Below are positions 13,181 to 13,568 of a DNA stretch of 13,568 nt, piece by piece. Below the pieces are notes generated by a model that saw only the letters and a program-made list of their open reading frames with translations, had not been told where the DNA came from and did no database searches. The first letter of the stretch is position 1, and each line of letters starts with the position of its first letter. The stretch spans positions 1 through 13,568 of the forward strand of contig SHXP01000034.1 in NCBI GenBank assembly GCA_009693225.1, in the 5' to 3' direction. The translations under genes and the position numbers were made by a program. The DNA is from Limnohabitans sp. (GTDB taxonomy: Bacteria > Pseudomonadota > Gammaproteobacteria > Burkholderiales > Burkholderiaceae_C).

Positions 13181-13297
13181 TCCTGAAACCGTCCGTCTTC
13201 ATGCTTACCGGCAGTAGCCGGCTTGCAAAGCCCGGATGAATTTGCGAAAAACTACATAAAATTGTCTATTAATAAATTTGTAAGATTTTTAACCTAA
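13181..13297. other. Region after the response regulator, AT-rich
   Basis: No gene is seen. Overlapping hairpins are possible: CCGGC/GCCGG (13208-13221, loop AGTA), or CCGGCTT with AAGCCCGG (13218-13235, one bulged C, loop GCA). Neither has a T tract, so a factor-dependent end of the operon is possible. From 13236 the DNA becomes distinctly AT-rich up to the mobile element, unlike the GC-rich genes before it. Confidence 0.4.
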
Positions 13298-13431
13298 GGA
13301 TTCTCTGCAAAAGTCACTGCATAAGTCAACCACAGGCCTACTTCAAACGTTATAGGTAGATGAAACAAACTACCTTTGCCAACACTGGATTTGAATTGGT
13401 CACCAAGCGCACGCGCAAGCGTGAGTTTTTG
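13298..13431 (+). mobile_element. IS5-family element, left-end remnant
   Basis: The segment begins GGATTCTCTGCAAAAGTC, which looks like an IS5-type terminal repeat, directly after CTAA (13294-13297), a typical YTAR target of this family. A transposase start follows at 13360. The right end is not in the window and the transposase is broken at 13431. The exact left boundary is my inference, because no second inverted repeat is available for comparison. Confidence 0.5.
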
Positions 13432-13458
13432 GGGTTCTGTCGCAATAAGAAATTCTGA
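13360..13458 (+). pseudogene. IS5-family transposase, N-terminal fragment
   Basis: ATG 13360 begins MKQTTFANTGFELVTKRTRK followed by REFL. This matches the start of IS5-family transposases (typically 'MKQTTFAxxGFExxxKxTRRxxFL'). After about 24 codons the frame runs into the terminal repeat of another element at 13432 and stops at TGA 13456-13458. The DDE catalytic domain is therefore missing and the fragment cannot be active. Translation past residue 24 (GFCRNKKF) comes from the inserted repeat. Confidence 0.65.
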
Positions 13459-13553
13459 AGAATCTTACCTACTACCAGTAGCGTATTTGCCCTATGCCAA
13501 ACACCACCTATAGCGTCCCTGAAAAACTGGAAATCCTTATTGCGACAGAACCC
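13432..13553. mobile_element. 122-bp MITE-like element with 18-bp terminal inverted repeats
   Basis: The left end GGGTTCTGTCGCAATAAG (13432-13449) and the right end CTTATTGCGACAGAACCC (13536-13553) are perfect inverted copies. They enclose 86 bp of AT-rich DNA with no supported gene. The repeat resembles the 'GG-x-x-CTGT-x-GCAA' ends of IS6-family elements, so this may be a non-autonomous derivative moved in trans. Flanking 8-mers AGTTTTTG and ATTTTTTT agree at 6 of 8 positions, which is at best an imperfect target duplication. Confidence 0.6.
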
Positions 13554-13568
13554 ATTTTTTTCATACAC

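Noticed and set aside
13208..13235. Intrinsic terminator after the response regulator
   Set aside because: Hairpins are possible, but no T tract follows on either strand, so it was described only as part of the intergenic region.
13494..13568. Open frame MPNTTYSVPEKLEILIATEP... running off the right edge
   Set aside because: It crosses the right inverted repeat of the short mobile element, is only 25 codons long inside the window and has no ribosome binding site; the sequence to the right would be needed.
1..13568. CRISPR array, tRNA or rRNA genes, riboswitch
   Set aside because: I saw no regularly spaced direct repeats, no cloverleaf or rRNA-like stretch, and no recognisable riboswitch core in the few intergenic regions.

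Overview
The window (about 13.6 kb, GC-rich) looks like chromosome from a betaproteobacterium, most likely Burkholderiales and Comamonadaceae-like. The reasons are the fused aroA-cmk gene, the order aroA/cmk - rpsA - ihfB - lapA - lapB, and the style of the protein sequences. No rRNA or tRNA is present, so the assignment rests on gene content and order only.

Layout. (1) 1-594, plus strand: the 3' end of a Phd/YefM-type antitoxin gene and a complete VapC/FitB-like PIN-domain toxin, which stops 12 nt before aroA. (2) 607-6257, plus strand: a housekeeping block with bifunctional EPSP synthase/cytidylate kinase, ribosomal protein S1, IHF beta, LapA and LapB. (3) 6423-6806, plus strand: a small exported helix-hairpin-helix (ComEA-like) protein whose 3' end runs antisense into pqqE. 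(4) 9983 down to 6710, minus strand: a PQQ cofactor biosynthesis cluster pqqA-B-C-D-E. It includes the 24-codon pqqA precursor gene at 9909-9983. The B/C, C/D and D/E junctions are 4-nt start/stop overlaps. Two hairpin-plus-U-tract terminators lie between pqqA and pqqB. (5) 10198-13180, plus strand, divergent from pqqA: prolyl iminopeptidase, a membrane sensor histidine kinase with a LapD/MoxY-like N-terminus, and a NarL/LuxR-type response regulator, tightly packed. (6) 13298-13568: remains of an IS5-family element (left end plus the first codons of its transposase) interrupted by a 122-bp element with perfect 18-bp terminal inverted repeats.

How the parts may work together. PqqA is the peptide substrate; PqqD and PqqE crosslink its Glu16 and Tyr20, PqqB acts in the middle of the pathway, and PqqC closes the ring and oxidises to PQQ. 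The cofactor would serve periplasmic PQQ-dependent alcohol (including methanol or lanthanide-type) or sugar dehydrogenases, none of which is in the window. The divergent two-component system resembles the MoxY/MoxX type that controls methanol oxidation in methylotrophs, so it is a reasonable candidate regulator of PQQ-dependent oxidation. The pqqA-pip intergenic region carries two perfect odd palindromes 43 bp apart, which are candidate operators. No pqqF/pqqG-type protease is present, which makes the neighbouring peptidase interesting. These links are inferences from position and family knowledge.
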